Source of the DNA: Timema cristinae
Lineage: Eukaryota > Arthropoda > Insecta > Phasmatodea > Timematidae
Direction of reading: 5' to 3'
Assembly: GCA_039000515.1 (NCBI GenBank)
Contig: JBCFYV010000012.1
Coordinates: 92,199,588 to 92,263,587 of the forward strand
DNA length: 64,000 nucleotides
The notes beneath the pieces were generated by a model. The model did not search any database. It was not told the DNA's origin and saw only the letters and a program-made list of their open reading frames with translations. Each line of letters begins with the position of its first letter. Positions within the stretch are counted from its first letter, which is position 1. This document shows, in pieces, positions 40,651 to 52,776 of this stretch. The position numbers and the translations under genes are program-made.

Positions 40651-42714
40651 AGAGAAGAATTGGCCAACACATTTGCCCGCGTGCCCATGGTTTAGTCCTT
40701 AATATTTACCTAAAAATTTACTACTGTATTAGCTTTGGAATAAATAACTTTTATATAGTATATAATCATGTTTAAATAAATTTAATAGATGTATTGTGCT
40801 TACAAGTTCAATATCAATTTTTTTTACATCAACAAATTGTAACAAATCTTTCTGTGAGCTTTGAATACTACAAAACTTGGTCACTATAACAGTGAAACTA
40901 ACAAGAGCAACAATGGATTTATTACTAACCTACATTTATTTAAAGGAAATTATCCATACTGACCACATAATATTGACTTCTTAATTTTTTAAACTAAGGC
41001 ATATTTCCAATAATACCAACAACAATGAATCAGAATACCGTGGGAAATTGATTCAGAGTGAAAGTAGAACCACTACGGTAAAGGATACTTCACAATGGAA
41101 TAACACTCCATCTAATTACTACGCCTGAAACAATAAAACCATACCGTCTCCTTAGAGAGTGTTTAAGAAAGGGGAAATTATTTATTTGTTTCATTTATCT
41201 TTAATTATGAATATCCGATTTTATTCAACTGCTTCATTGTTCACCAGACAACACCAATAACCGATGACTGTAGTTGAAGTTAACACCTGTAGATGTCGTT
41301 GATTTTTGTTAACTCACTTAGTGGTGATATAGTGTTTTGTTGATTCATTCATGTTTTTCTTTATATAATTTATTTATTACAATGTCTAAGGTTCTAAAAA
41401 CTGATGAGTAATTGTTTAATGTAAATACTATACATTTTCTCGTACGAGAGTATCTCGGAAAACTTTGTGCAAGTTCGAAACAACCTCACCGTCAACTTTA
41501 GATGCGATATTGTTTTGCTAAGAGAAGGGAAATTCTAAACCTCACTGCGCAGATTGACATGAATGTCTATGGTTGGTTTTTGTTTGTTTGTTTGTTATTG
41601 TTTACGTAATATGATATATCTCGTTTACTTAAAACTAATAATAGATGGTAAAACATATTGTGTTTAGTATTTAAGATTGTTTGTTTTGCAATTTAGGAAT
41701 TTATATATTTAAATTAATATTTATGTCTTATTTGATTAATGTTATGATCCGATTAGATTAACAGTTTGAGAAATAAGACCGACGATGCCATTTGGTTCGA
41801 CAAAGGGCTATGGAAAAAAGTGACGCCAATTGGCAAGGTGTTTTTTATAGAATAAAATAAATTTAAATATATATCCAATAAAGTAACCACCATTATGGAT
41901 TTGTTTACTCACTTGTCTCCATATTGAAGTTGATGAGGAACAGATATTGAACGTATGGAAAGATTTGTTTTAGTTAAATTTAGTCAACTTCGTTCATAAT
42001 AAGTAAAAATAAAATATTTTATTTTTACATTACTGATCTTTCAAACTTCCTCTAAATCAAACTTAGAGCTTTAATTATTTTATGTACCGTACTGTTATTC
42101 TTTGTCGTCAAGCCAATTCTACAGTCTGTAACTCACAAGCGACATTGATAGTAACACTTACGAGTGTATTTGTGTGGTTTATTGTAACTTGCATTTTGTG
42201 TCCTCATATGACATTGTTTTGTTATACAGAAGTATTTATCGTTTAGATATTGTAAATCACCGAAGGTATTGTCAGTTAAAAAGTTTTGTCTGTGCATCCG
42301 AAGATAATTTATCATTACATACCTAGAGTCACACACTTCTGAGTCCTGTGTTATTTTAATAACGCTTGTTCTCAGTCACGTCTACTACTTGGGTATAGGC
42401 CTACGCTATTGTTTCAGCCTCCCATGCCAGCGTCTATGGCTCTAGTCATTTTACCTGGAGGTCCTGAGATGAGTGACGGTGTCTCTGACAGAAACGAGAC
42501 AAGTTAATAGCGGACTTCCCACAAATATATTAATTTACTCCATCGGGATTAGCTTAGGTAAATACCATGTTTTCGTCAAAGAACTAGATAGGCTTTATAA
42601 TACAAATTATATTATTATTACTATTAATAATAATAATAATAATAATATTAGACGTCCACTCAAACGAAACAGTTACCCATATAGCAATAAAAATGTTAAT
42701 TACCTACTTTATGA
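40651..42714. other. Unassigned AT-rich sequence
   Basis: Two kilobases without a recognised repeat except the (AAT)n at 42627-42650. Short frames at 42133-42336 (-) and 42473-42781 (+) have no known product. Confidence 0.45.
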
Positions 42715-43165
42715 CATTAAGAACTCGAAAGTTCATTGCCAAACTTACAAAAGTACATCACCTATCCATATCTTGAGCTAGTTCTATCCAGTCCATCCTA
42801 TTACACCCTTCCTATTTCAGGTCCATCCTAATGTTATCTTCCCATCTGTGTCTAAATCTTCTCAATGGTGTCTTCCCATTGGGTTTGCCAGTCAATACTC
42901 TGAACAAGATTTTGGGATATCCCATTAGCGCTGCATGTCCTACTACCCTCTGTAATCAACGAGACTTTACTATCCTAACAATATCTTATGATGCGTACAG
43001 GTTATGTAACTTATCATTATGTAGTATCCTCCACTCCACAGTGTATTCATTACTTTTTTGAACCAAATTTCTTCTTAAGCATCTTGTTTTTGAATATCAT
43101 AAATTTGTTTTAGCCATTTAAGGTAAAGTACCATTTTTTACACCCATAGAGAACAACCAGTAAAT
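42715..43165 (-). pseudogene. Decayed C-terminal region of a non-LTR retrotransposon ORF2
   Basis: Minus-strand pieces in order are: LYGCKKWYFT (the LYGCETW-type motif after the polymerase), KFMIFKNKMLKKKFGS (the LE.FE.K.LRKIFG type), KLHNLYASYDIVRIVKSR, and RWLQRVVGHAALM. They continue with GKPNGKTPLRRFRHRWEDN, IRMDL, WIELAQDMDR and MNFRVL. The order equals that of insect RTE/Jockey-group ORF2 C-termini (GKP.GKRPLGRP..RWEDNI..DL...., LAQDR..WR). Frames change and stops interrupt, so it is dead. The polymerase core is not present. Confidence 0.8.
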
Positions 43166-43564
43166 TTTATTTTTTTATTTTGCTGAGTTTAACATTCTTT
43201 GTTAACAGGTGAGATATTAACAACTTTCGAATATTATTCCAGAATTTTAATAAAATTGAAAATACTTAGTAATTCTTGTAATAAAACAATAAATATTTAT
43301 TGTTGTAACCTTTTATATATATTGTATAACTTATTTATATTTGATTGTATCTAATATTATTGTCCTCTGCCTCTTGTTAACATAACAACAATAGTTAACA
43401 TCAAGATGTATAAGGACGGTGTTATTGTTGGGTGCCACCCCTAGTATCTAGGAGAAAAATAATAATTACAAGAAAAAAAAAAGAAATTTTGCCTCGGTTA
43501 ACTCAGTCATTGGCACTACGACTCTCAATACTCGAGACCACTGGGTAAACTTAAAACTAAAAAC
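43166..43564. other. Sequence upstream of the candidate exon
   Basis: AT-rich to about 43480; no repeat recognised. It could contain the promoter of the exon at 43688. Confidence 0.4.
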
Positions 43565-43665
43565 ATGAACAACTCAGATAAAATGGTCAGAATTGAAAAA
43601 CGCGCTTGTTTTGAGTTATTTACATCGAGCTTTGTTTCTTCTTTTACTCACTGGTTTGATAGAAC

Positions 43666-43675
43666 TGCGCATGCG
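43666..43675. promoter_or_regulatory. NRF-1-like site TGCGCATGCG
   Basis: Matches 10 bases of the palindromic NRF-1/Ewg core (YGCGCAYGCGCR), a motif of housekeeping promoters. It lies 12 bp before a well-placed ATG in otherwise AT-rich DNA. Confidence 0.5.
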
Positions 43676-43687
43676 TTGAAATCAAAC

Positions 43688-43754
43688 ATGGCTGACGTTC
43701 ATTATAACTATGTCAACAGACTTCTTAACGGGATGATGAAATGTTTAATAAAAG
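43688..43754 (+). CDS. Candidate first coding exon of an unidentified host gene
   Basis: ATG in good context (CAAACATGG) opens MADVHYNYVNRLLNGMMKCL followed by two more residues and one base. The exon ends at the consensus donor AAAG/GTAAGT (GT at 43755-43756). An NRF-1-like site lies directly upstream. A longer open frame (43565-43843) runs through in phase, so an upstream ATG at 43565 is also possible. I do not recognise the protein, and no second exon could be identified downstream in the window. Confidence 0.4.
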
Positions 43755-44716
43755 GTAAGTGTTCTTCTTCTAATAATCAAAATTCCTTATTTAGATTATT
43801 TAAAACAATGTGTTACATTGTTCCGTCCTTTTATTTAATTTAATAGATGTAAATAGTATTATTAGTCAGGCTGGCAACCAGCGTGTGTCCTAATTTCGAA
43901 AGTGTTTAAATTAAAACGAAAATAAATTGGAAATTGTTCACAAAAAGTAGAAAACATATGGAAATACAAGGTAGGGTGGCAAATAACGTCACATTCTTCA
44001 AATATGTTTGTATATTCCTACTTATCAGGGACATTATTGGGATTCCGTTTGTACCATAATTTCCGAAAACTATAATTATATACGTTATATAAATTTAATT
44101 TAACGAGATTTTCCCTGGTTACCCTCCCCTCAAGTTTTTATTATTTATCTTAGGGCAATACACAAAACTAATCTATAGTTAGTTCTTTGACACATCAGAA
44201 GACAATGCTACAATCATTATTTTAGAGATTTGAGAATTTTATTGTGATAATATTGTATTCACCGGAACTAAAAGAGTTTGTTTTATTGAAGGTTTGTATT
44301 GTTATATTTTGAAAGGATTAATAATTTTTCTGTAATAATTGTTAGAGAGTTCCAATATTATTCCATTCAAGGTAGAATATTAAGTTTTGTATTTAAACTC
44401 CCTAATAATTATTAATTTGTGATGGGATTCTCTGCTGCACTTTGTCTCGTAACTTTTACCCTGTGTTTATAGCGTTTATATTGTGTCCAAAAAACATACT
44501 TTAAAATATTAAGTTATTCTTTTATATGAGTAGAGAAATAGAATAGTTTCATTATTTTTTATTTTATAATCCTGATACTTAATGTAACTCAATACTTTTT
44601 ACTTATTTGGTTGGTTTAAATTTTTAATTCTTTTATCGCTGTGCTTACAACCTGACAAAAATAACTAAATATAAATGAAGAAGGAAGAAAAGTGTCTATA
44701 CCAATTTAGGTAAAAC
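43755..44716. other. Unassigned AT-rich sequence (intron if the exon is real)
   Basis: Nothing recognised. Confidence 0.4.
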
Positions 44717-44952
44717 CCGGTATGGTGCGCACGTGGGCTGAATGTTGAACTCATATATTATAGATTGCTTGTGACAAAGATTTTGAGATCAAATCACGAT
44801 CGAATTTACTCAGAAAGTTAAAATTAAAATAGTTTTCAGACTCTTTATCCCCTCAAATGCAGGTGCATTTTATCAAAGCTATATTTTATTCATTTCTCCA
44901 AATAGTGTAATTAAATGCTCATATCACTAATGGGTTGTAAGACGTGTAGAAA
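44717..44952 (+). mobile_element. SINE type B, diverged
   Basis: GATTGCTTGTGACAAAGATTTT, GATCAAATCACGATCG, CCCCTCAAATGCAGGTGC, AGTGTAATTAAATGC and end GGGTTGTAAGACGTG. Confidence 0.6.
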
Positions 44953-46013
44953 AAATAATTGGCAAGGATCCTATCAAACCACTGCATTAAAAATATTAAA
45001 GTGCACTTTATACATTGTTTTATTATATCTTCAGCACACGATATTTGAATTGGGTATCTAATTTGTTGTTAATAAACAATTAAAGAACAATTTTTTCATA
45101 AATGTACAGAAATTTGTATCAATAGTTTATTAAACGTGTAGCTTGAATTGAATAGTAAGTATTAAAAAAATATATTATAATCGTCAAAAATTACAGTTTA
45201 AAAAAAATTTGTAGCATTTAAAAGTTTTGTTCCAACATAAGTAACCTTGGCTGTAGAACGGAAGTGAATATTATCTATACATTTTAACAATAACAATAAT
45301 AATAATAATAATAATAATAATACACTGTAATCATAATGTATAAATACCGAAAAACCTTCACCAGTGAACACGAAGACATAAGAGTCATTCTCATTTTGTC
45401 TATGAGAGAGAGAGAGGCCATGTTTCAGATCCAGACCTATTGTAATGAGGTCCTCCCTTCACTAATAAATGGTTTTAAACTTTTTATCTACCCAAAGTGG
45501 CTACATTTACTCTTAATCCCTACTTCTTCATTACTTACCACTCAATTAGTGTAAAATGCAGGGTGTCCGAAGTAAAATGCGAAACTCCAAAAAACTTAAA
45601 ACTTTATATTACATTTTGCTAAGTAGAAATATTTCATACATAATGGTTACGGTACCAATCTCGTTAGTGTCGAAGGCATCGGTATTGAAATTTGGTGTAA
45701 GCAGTCTTCCACCAGTTCTTGTAAGTTTTGAATGGGTTTTTTTTATTTATGGAGGATAGAGGGTGGTTCAGCTAATAAATACAAGAAAGGGAAATACAAT
45801 TTCTAGAACTACACCCACCCATATTTCCCCAACCCTCCTCCATCCTACGTAATTTTCTCTATTCTATGAGCGAAGAATTCAATGAACGTTGTTAACTTTC
45901 TCGACGTTTTATTCGTGGGTCGTATCAAATGAAAGGCGTTTGTTTTGGCACGAGCTTTAATTATTACTGTCGATGAACTTCGCCTAGCAGGGAGAGTTTA
46001 TATTCCAATTAGT
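44953..46013. other. Unassigned sequence; (AAT)n and a possible MITE end
   Basis: (AAT)n at about 45296-45321. GCAGGGTGTCCGAAGTAAAA at 45558 resembles a MITE terminus, but no matching inverted end was found. Confidence 0.4.
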
Positions 46014-46203
46014 TCACACATACATATTTACCCACCAACACACACATAGACAGAAACACACATTCACAGGCACGCACACACACACACCACATTGACACAC
46101 GTACACAAACATGCATACAAACTAAAACACGCAGACAAACTCAAACACGCAAACACAACATATTACACTGACACATTCACACTGACACACACATACATAC
46201 AAA
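46014..46203. repeat. Impure CA-rich tract
   Basis: Loose (ACAC/ACAA/ACAT) words over 190 bp (CACACATAGACAGAAACACA and the like), an old decayed microsatellite. Confidence 0.85.
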
Positions 46204-47024
46204 TATTTATTCAAAAATATCACTTGGAATGATTTTATATTTTGAAATTTTCAATTAGTGTAACTAATGTAATTGTGAAATTGTAAATTTCAAGGTCAAG
46301 TGCCTGATCTCGCAATAGTGGGTGTTAAAATATTTTTTAAATCTGTATCTGGGGTTATAGTCAAAACAATGTGATTGATTTCGTTCAAGCTTGATACTTA
46401 GATGATATTCAGGGGGGGTGGGGGGGGGGGGCATAACGTTGCTCGTGCCGGCCCGTCATGCAGCTATCTTAACATTGAAATATGATAAATAATTTAAAAA
46501 TAAATGAAATCGTTTCTTAAACACAATTTTGTCATTAGTAAGAATATAAAACATATTTTCAGCAAATTTAGTGAATTAAAAAACATCAAAAAATATTTGA
46601 CATATTTTGCTGCTATAAATGTGACAATAAATTTGGCATGGCGAGAAAAGAGAAAAACAGATAAAATAAAATTAATCACTGTGGTGAAACAATTTTAATT
46701 TGACACACACTAGATTATTAAATAAATAAACGCATTTTATTTTGCAAAAATAAAATAATATGAATGTTTGACTTTTTTTTTCTTCAAATTATAATTCAAG
46801 TTCTCACAAACTATATTTTACCCGTTTAATTTAATTGTCGAGGCCTTTTCAAGTGTCCATTCTAGCAGTACGCAGCTTAAAATTATGTTGACATGTTAAA
46901 GCAGTTTGCCCTATTTAATTTAAAAGTCTGTATGTCAAAACAGATCTATATTTGGTGTTAGTAAATATAAGTGTAGAAAATAATGCTACACAATAATAAG
47001 CTGCACCGAAAATAAAATCAGTCT
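46204..47024. other. Unassigned AT-rich sequence
   Basis: Holds a G-run at 46411-46430. The opposed frames 46494-46679 and 46504-46698 are low-complexity AT sequence. Confidence 0.45.
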
Positions 47025-47575
47025 CCTACCCCATTCCTTTACTTTGGGATATTTTTATTCCCGGACATGCTTCCAATATTCAGTAATCGAACAACCACTT
47101 TGTTTTATTTGTCTAAGTCTTTCATCCTCTTGAAGTTCCAGAAGCTTCAGTTCTACAGCTGCAGTGTCCACCACACTTGGCTTTGAAACAGGACAACCAC
47201 TCTCCATTACGTCATCGAGAAAGGATCATCCAAGAAGCAAATTATGGCTTAAGTGCTCAAATATCTCAGAATCAATTATTAACTTCTTCTACAAGACCCT
47301 TTAATTTGAAAATATAAGCTCCCTTTATTAGTGATATCGCTGGAAAAGCTATCAGCATTTTTTTTTCAGACAAGCGAAATTATTTAAAGTCTTAGATTCC
47401 AAGTTCTCCCTGAAAAAGTTTCCCTTTGTTATGGAGGCTGAATACTCTTTTGTACTAGCGCTGATATTAGTTTCCTTTTATCTTGTACTGATACAGTGTC
47501 TGTAAATGCTGAAAATATACGTAAAAAACTGCCATGTCTAACAACCACTGTGTTTTCTTAAGTTGAAGTAAGTAT
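47025..47575 (-). pseudogene. Decayed C-terminal half of an hAT-type transposase
   Basis: The best minus frame reads ESGCPVSKPSVVDTAAVELK, LLELQEDERLRQIKQSG, EYWKHVRE, a stop, then KYPKVKE. The chain EL.LLELQ.DE.L..., .(E)FW..V, .KYP.LK is the region just before the hAT dimerisation domain in BED-finger/GTF2IRD2-like transposases. Upstream pieces such as FAFTDTVSVQ-like and LKKKMLIAFPAI resemble the preceding part with frame changes. The gene is interrupted by stops and lacks both N-terminus and the C-terminal hAT motif. Confidence 0.65.
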
Positions 47576-48159
47576 TTATCCTTCTCTTGAATAAATGGTT
47601 TTATTGGTTACAACAACAAAAATCTTGTTTAGTACATTTATTATCGAGATTCACTTTACTAAACTAAACAAAACCATGCTATGTCATTAGGAAAACGTCA
47701 CTGTTGAGTTCATCTACATTATGGGTAGGTTTACTGACAGCTAGATTATAAAAATAAGATCTAAAAAATATATAAGTTTTTGATCAAAATCTATATCTGG
47801 GAAATGTTTTTATTGATAAATAACCTTGGATGACTAATTTTCGGATAAAATTCATTTAAGATAGTTTGCTGATTGATTAATAAAAAAAATGTTTTTGTTA
47901 GAATTTGGTTCAAACGATGATTGTTTATTTATGTTACATATTTTTGGAGTCTTTTAAAAGGTCATTAATGTAGAATACTTGTTTTTAGTGTACAAATATA
48001 ATTCAAGAGTAGATTACTGATAATATATTTTTGAAAATTTAAATCCAAACTATAACGTACTAAACGAGAAAGTATGTAATATTGTTTATTACCATTTAAT
48101 TATTATTAAGAGTAATATCAAAACTGTTAATAGATTAGCTTAGTTTTTTTAGAAGAAGG
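47576..48159. other. Unassigned AT-rich sequence
   Basis: Nothing recognised. Confidence 0.45.
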
Positions 48160-48312
48160 ATACTCACATTCACATATAGGGAGAATGGGAAGATCAAAGA
48201 GAAGGTCACATGTGAAAAACCAACAGAGTGCATTTGACTGGGATTTGAACCAGCCATCCCAATTAATGGCTACCAAGTACAATGCCAGTCTATCGCCTTT
48301 AGACCATTGCAG
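48160..48312 (-). mobile_element. SINE type B, diverged
   Basis: TTGACTGGGATTTGAACCAG (box B complement) and TCGCCTTTAGACCATTGC (head complement). Confidence 0.65.
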
Positions 48313-48785
48313 GTAGTAATAAGCATACCTCAAAATAATTAATCAAGAACAAACACCCTCAAAAGTGTACTTAGTCCAGGGCATGAGTCGAATTTTTTGT
48401 CCAGGATAACAGTGATAGTGATGGAATCTGACGTCACACCACACTTGTAAAGTGTAATCCAACCCAAGGTCAGAGAACATCCCTTTAGTGCTCTCGACCA
48501 CTTAAGGGAGAATCAGACGAGGCGCTTTGTTATTATTGCGCTGGTTCACCACTTGATTAAAACTTCCTTGATCAGAGATTAGGTTTGCTAATTACTACAT
48601 TACTGAGGCGCAGCCATAGGGGGAATGAAGGGGAGGAACGCTTTCTTTTGTGCAATGAGGACGAGTGGGTTATTATAATTGTTAAAATAGTCCTCTAAAT
48701 CAAATGTTCAAGAAAGGCGTTGGCAGATATAAAGGATCTTTCCTCAGGCAAGGATTCTTACTACGACCAGTCCGTCAATCGTGAT
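48313..48785. other. Unassigned sequence
   Basis: No repeat recognised; moderately GC-richer at 48360-48620. A diverged SINE A-like word run (GTCACACCACACTTGTAAAG, TCCAACCC) occurs near 48430-48470. Confidence 0.4.
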
Positions 48786-49036
48786 CGAACCCATTTCGGT
48801 GGCCACATAGTCTAAGGCGCTACTCTTGCAATATACTCGACTGACGAAGACGGGGAGATTGGGGTTCGATCCCGGTCAGATGTTAGCCTACTTAGGGCTA
48901 TTTTTACAAATTGCTTTAATCTCTCCCTCTATGCAAATGGGGTATATTTCCTCTAAATTCAACCTTCCTAATTCATAATACATTTGTGTAATTAGTAAAT
49001 AGGCGTATAACCCTAATGGGTAGTAATAAGTGGTGC
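48786..49036 (+). mobile_element. SINE type B, reference copy
   Basis: Best full-length copy. The tRNA-like head has box A TAGTCTAAGGC (48808-48818) and box B GGTTCGATCCC (48863-48873), 55 bp apart. This suits RNA polymerase III and resembles type II tRNAs such as tRNA-Leu (TGGCCGAGTGGTCTAAGGCG). The body contains CTCTATGCAAATGGGG and TTCCTCTAAATTCAACCTTC. The tail GCGTATAACCCTAATGGG, TAGTAATAAGTGGTGC is the same tail used by type A. No internal ORF, so it depends on a LINE for movement. Confidence 0.93.
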
Positions 49037-49854
49037 TATAAAAACGAGCGAAGAGATGGTCTAACTATCGGTGAGAGTGTTTGGTGTTTTAAGTTGCTGT
49101 ATTTTGTTTTAAAAAGATAAACTCACATCTTTTAAGAACCACATTTATTTTAGTGGAAAATATAAACTTAAATTTAATGAAAATATAAAACATTTATATA
49201 GTATATAGTTATACATATTATATATATAATCTTTATATAATACATGTATATATATAATATATTTAAAGAATATCTAACATTTATATTACCTTTGTGTCAC
49301 TCTAAATTAATAGGGCTACCTTACTGTTTAATGAACATTAATTTAAAATTGATCTCAAATAACAAAATTTCAGATTTTAGTTGATTACTTAACGTCAGAA
49401 ATCTTTCCTCCTTACCCCCAAGAAACTTTTATTTTCATACACTTCCTTTTTTTTTTATTGAAATGGCTTATAATCAGATGATTTAAGGTTTCCCTAGACG
49501 AAAGCCCTTATCCATTCTTCCTTTCTCCCTCCTATTCTTTTCTCCCTCTTCCCTTGATTTTTAGCCTACTCCTTCACGGTGCGGCCTAGCTCCCTAAAGT
49601 GTTTAAAAGCATGCCAAATATGGAAGCGCAGAAAACGCCCGCTCTCGAAAAATAAGGGCCTAAATAGGGTTAAAAGAATTCCAGGGGTGGACAAATATGA
49701 AATAATTTCAGACATAAAATTGATTTAAGAGTGACCATGAACTCTACATTATATTTTTAAAATAATAAAACTGAATTAAAATGAAATAAACATGTATTTG
49801 TAATTATTTATTTAAGGGGGCTCTTTTATCGAAAGAGTTTGTGTGTTCATTTTT
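49037..49854. other. Unassigned AT-rich sequence
   Basis: Includes a TA-rich palindromic patch at 49195-49265. Pyrimidine-rich at 49490-49560. No exon recognised. Confidence 0.45.
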
Positions 49855-50102
49855 TAGCACCACATCTTACTATCCATTTGTATAATACCCCGATGTACTA
49901 ATTACAACAATATGTCAGGGATTAGGAAGGCTGTATGTAGAGAATATGCACCCATATTTGCGTGGAGGGAAAGTGGAAAACTATTTAGAAAAAAACACCT
50001 TCAGTACACCCGACCGAGATAAAACCCAGATCTCCCAATCTTTGGTAGTCTAGTCTATTTTAAGAGTAGCTCCTTAGACAGTGGAGCCACTGAACTGGGT
50101 TC
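49855..50102 (-). mobile_element. SINE type B, full length
   Basis: AGCACCACATCTTACTATCC, TTGCGTGGAGGGAAAGTGG, CAGTACACCCGACCGAGAT, CCTTAGACAGTGGAGCCAC. Confidence 0.92.
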
Positions 50103-50619
50103 AATATTTATTGATATTATATAATTAAAAATAAATTAATGTAAATTGAGAACGCAAAAGTGTTAAAAATAAAGTTTTTTTAGCCTCTCAAGCCTAATAC
50201 TAAACTCATAGACAAATGGAACATGTGATTTTATTATTAAAACACTATCTTCATAATCAATTTCATAAGTATTATTTTATAATAAATTATTTATCTTGGT
50301 CAGTTAATGAATCCTCAATTAAATTAATGTAAAAGCAAATAAAATACGGACACGTATCTCACTGGCTGAATTGGGCCGTTACTAATTTCCTCATAATTTA
50401 CGAATAATTTTGATTTGTAACTTGAAAGAACCAATTCAATCCTAAACGGTACACTAATTAATTATGCTGGAGTAGACAAATTTGTTATTGTTAATCCTAA
50501 GTTCAGAAAAACGTTGGGAAATGTTATTTTGGTCAGATTATGAAAACCTACACTCTCGGATAGAACAAATGTCAACTTTTTTAAAAATACATTTACATTG
50601 AAATCGTTTAAGATGTAGT
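50103..50619. other. Unassigned AT-rich sequence
   Basis: Nothing recognised. Confidence 0.45.
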
Positions 50620-50815
50620 GACTCGCACAGGTAGATCCACGGATAAAGGACTTAGTACCTCAGCAAAGGTATACTGAAGTGATGTTTATTAAAAGGTTTC
50701 TCACTCTTCCTGCATACAAATGTAGGAATATTATCCACTAATTTTCATCGTTCTAACCCCAACTTTATCAGTATAAATATTCGGATATCTTTATTACTAA
50801 TAAGACGCGAATCAA
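50620..50815 (+). mobile_element. SINE type B, strongly diverged
   Basis: CACTCTTCCTGCATACAAATG, TATCAGTATAAATATTCGG and end CTAATAAGACGCG. Confidence 0.45.
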
Positions 50816-51744
50816 TTAAGTTCTATCTTGTGTTGAGATTTGCACTTTCTACTGAATCTATTTCTGTGGTCACCCCTCGGAGATTTAAAGAAATATAACC
50901 TGATTCAACCGATACATATGGACACCCCTAGAAGGGTTGAAAATGGAAACGGAGGTGCTCCAAGATAAGGGGCTTTTAAAGGGAGAAGGGACAAAAATAA
51001 TGTCAATCCATTAAAAAGGTTAAGTTTGGATAGCGAAACACTTCATGAATTGCTAATAAATGTTCTCCGAAAGAAGGAACGAAAAAAAGACATTTATTAC
51101 ATTTACTTTACTTAGCTAGAGATAGAGAGATGTTGGCCTAGTGATTTAGATCAGGAGGAAACATTTTAATTGCTTATTATTTTATTATCATTTCATTTTA
51201 TTTTAACAGGCTGCATTGAAATAATTTATTCATAATTAATATAGCTATAAATGATTATACTCTTATTTATGAAGATGTCTTAAAGTTTTGATTTAATATA
51301 AATAGTTTTTTAATTAATGAATATATAGCCATACTTTGTATAGCATCAATTAATTTTCAAATATATAAAATAATGTGCTAGTTTAAAATTGTATTTTAAA
51401 ATAAAATTCTGAAAGATAACTAGATTTTTTAAAGATAAGGTGTGAAATAGATATTTTTATTCAAAATAATTAAGTGGTCGAATTATTAAGGGTTATATTT
51501 AAAAAAAGTCGATTTCCTTCGACAGTGACTATCATTTGATATTGAATAGATTTTCATACTCTAAAATACATAAATAAAAACACCGACAAAAGATTTGCCA
51601 AAAATTTCAAATTTCAAAAATATTCTAAGAAAAGCCGCAATTTAAGAAAAAGGAAATTTCTACCGACAGGAATTTCTTGAGTTCAACAAAACCTACTTTT
51701 ATTTTTTAAATAAAAGTATTTACTTACAGAGTAATTGTAATAAA
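50816..51744. other. Unassigned AT-rich sequence
   Basis: Nothing recognised. Confidence 0.45.
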
Positions 51745-51903
51745 TGAATGGGAACGGTAACAAATTAGAAAAAATTACTCGTATTTTCGTGGAGAGGGAG
51801 TGGGAAATCACACATATATATATAAACATAATTAGCTACACCCAGCTGGGATGAAAACTTCAACGTCTTCGTCACCGGAAAATACAACGATGAAACTGAC
51901 GCT
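51745..51903 (-). mobile_element. SINE type B fragment
   Basis: CGTATTTTCGTGGAGAGGGA, CTACACCCAGCTGGGATG, CGTCTTCGTCACCGGAAAA; head lost. Confidence 0.6.
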
Positions 51904-52587
51904 TTTGTCTGCATGCACACCGATGCGGATAGCCCCTGTGTTTAAATTACACAGTCAAGATAGCTCTTGTTTTTCTGTTTCTGCGCCCCCGCTTACCAGG
52001 GTCTACCCGTCCCCTCTTTGACCAACCATGGTGATGGTCTTAATTAGATATTAGGACTCCCCATAGAACGCACTAGTGCGTTATATTATGACCGCAATCT
52101 ACACGCGTGTGGTGTCATGACAACTCAGTTTGGTACCTATTGCCATGTCGGACTGTCCTCACCATTTATTTCTAAGTTCCCCCCCCCCCCCCCCGCCGTT
52201 ATTCTGTATGTGAAACCTCCACGTGTAAAACACACATTCAGGCTGACCTGACCCTCCCCCCCCCCTTCTCTCCCTGTAACCGTGAGCTATTCCCAAGCTT
52301 TGCAGGACAAAGTGTACCAAGGCATGGATATACCCCTTCTAGGCAAGCTTCACCCGAACTAACAAGTCTGTCTTTGTAGATGTGGGATGAAGGAAGTCAA
52401 TTACAAGCAAAAATGACGATTTGATGGTGATTAATATGAATTATAACTATTATTTCCAGCTCTTTATAATATCAATATTTCAGATTAATGATCTACTTGG
52501 GTAGAATGGTTTAGTGAAAGGTTGTCTTAGGTCAGGATAGATTCTAATTCATACATACCTAGTCACGCCATTCCCTTACGGGCATAT
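51904..52587. other. GC-richer, apparently unique segment
   Basis: Contains C-runs near 52179-52194 and 52254-52265 and the perfect 16-bp palindrome AACGCACTAGTGCGTT at 52067-52082. No coding frame recognised. Confidence 0.4.
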
Positions 52588-52735
52588 AGTTTATATATAA
52601 AGTAGAATATATATATAATACCAACGTTGAAATAGCAAGTTCCTGATATATGTATATATATTAACATATATGTATATGTATTATACATATATGTATTTTA
52701 TATGTACATATATAATATTATATATATATATATAT

Positions 52736-52768
<33 letters not shown>

Positions 52769-52776
52769 GTATATAC
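52588..52776. repeat. AT-only palindromic tract
   Basis: About 190 bp of TATA/TATG/CATA words (ATATGTATATGTATTATACA, then ATATATGTAT) with many self-complementary stretches that could extrude as cruciforms. Confidence 0.85.

Noticed and set aside
45558..45780. MITE starting GCAGGGTGTCCGAAG
   Set aside because: No inverted partner end or target duplication could be found.
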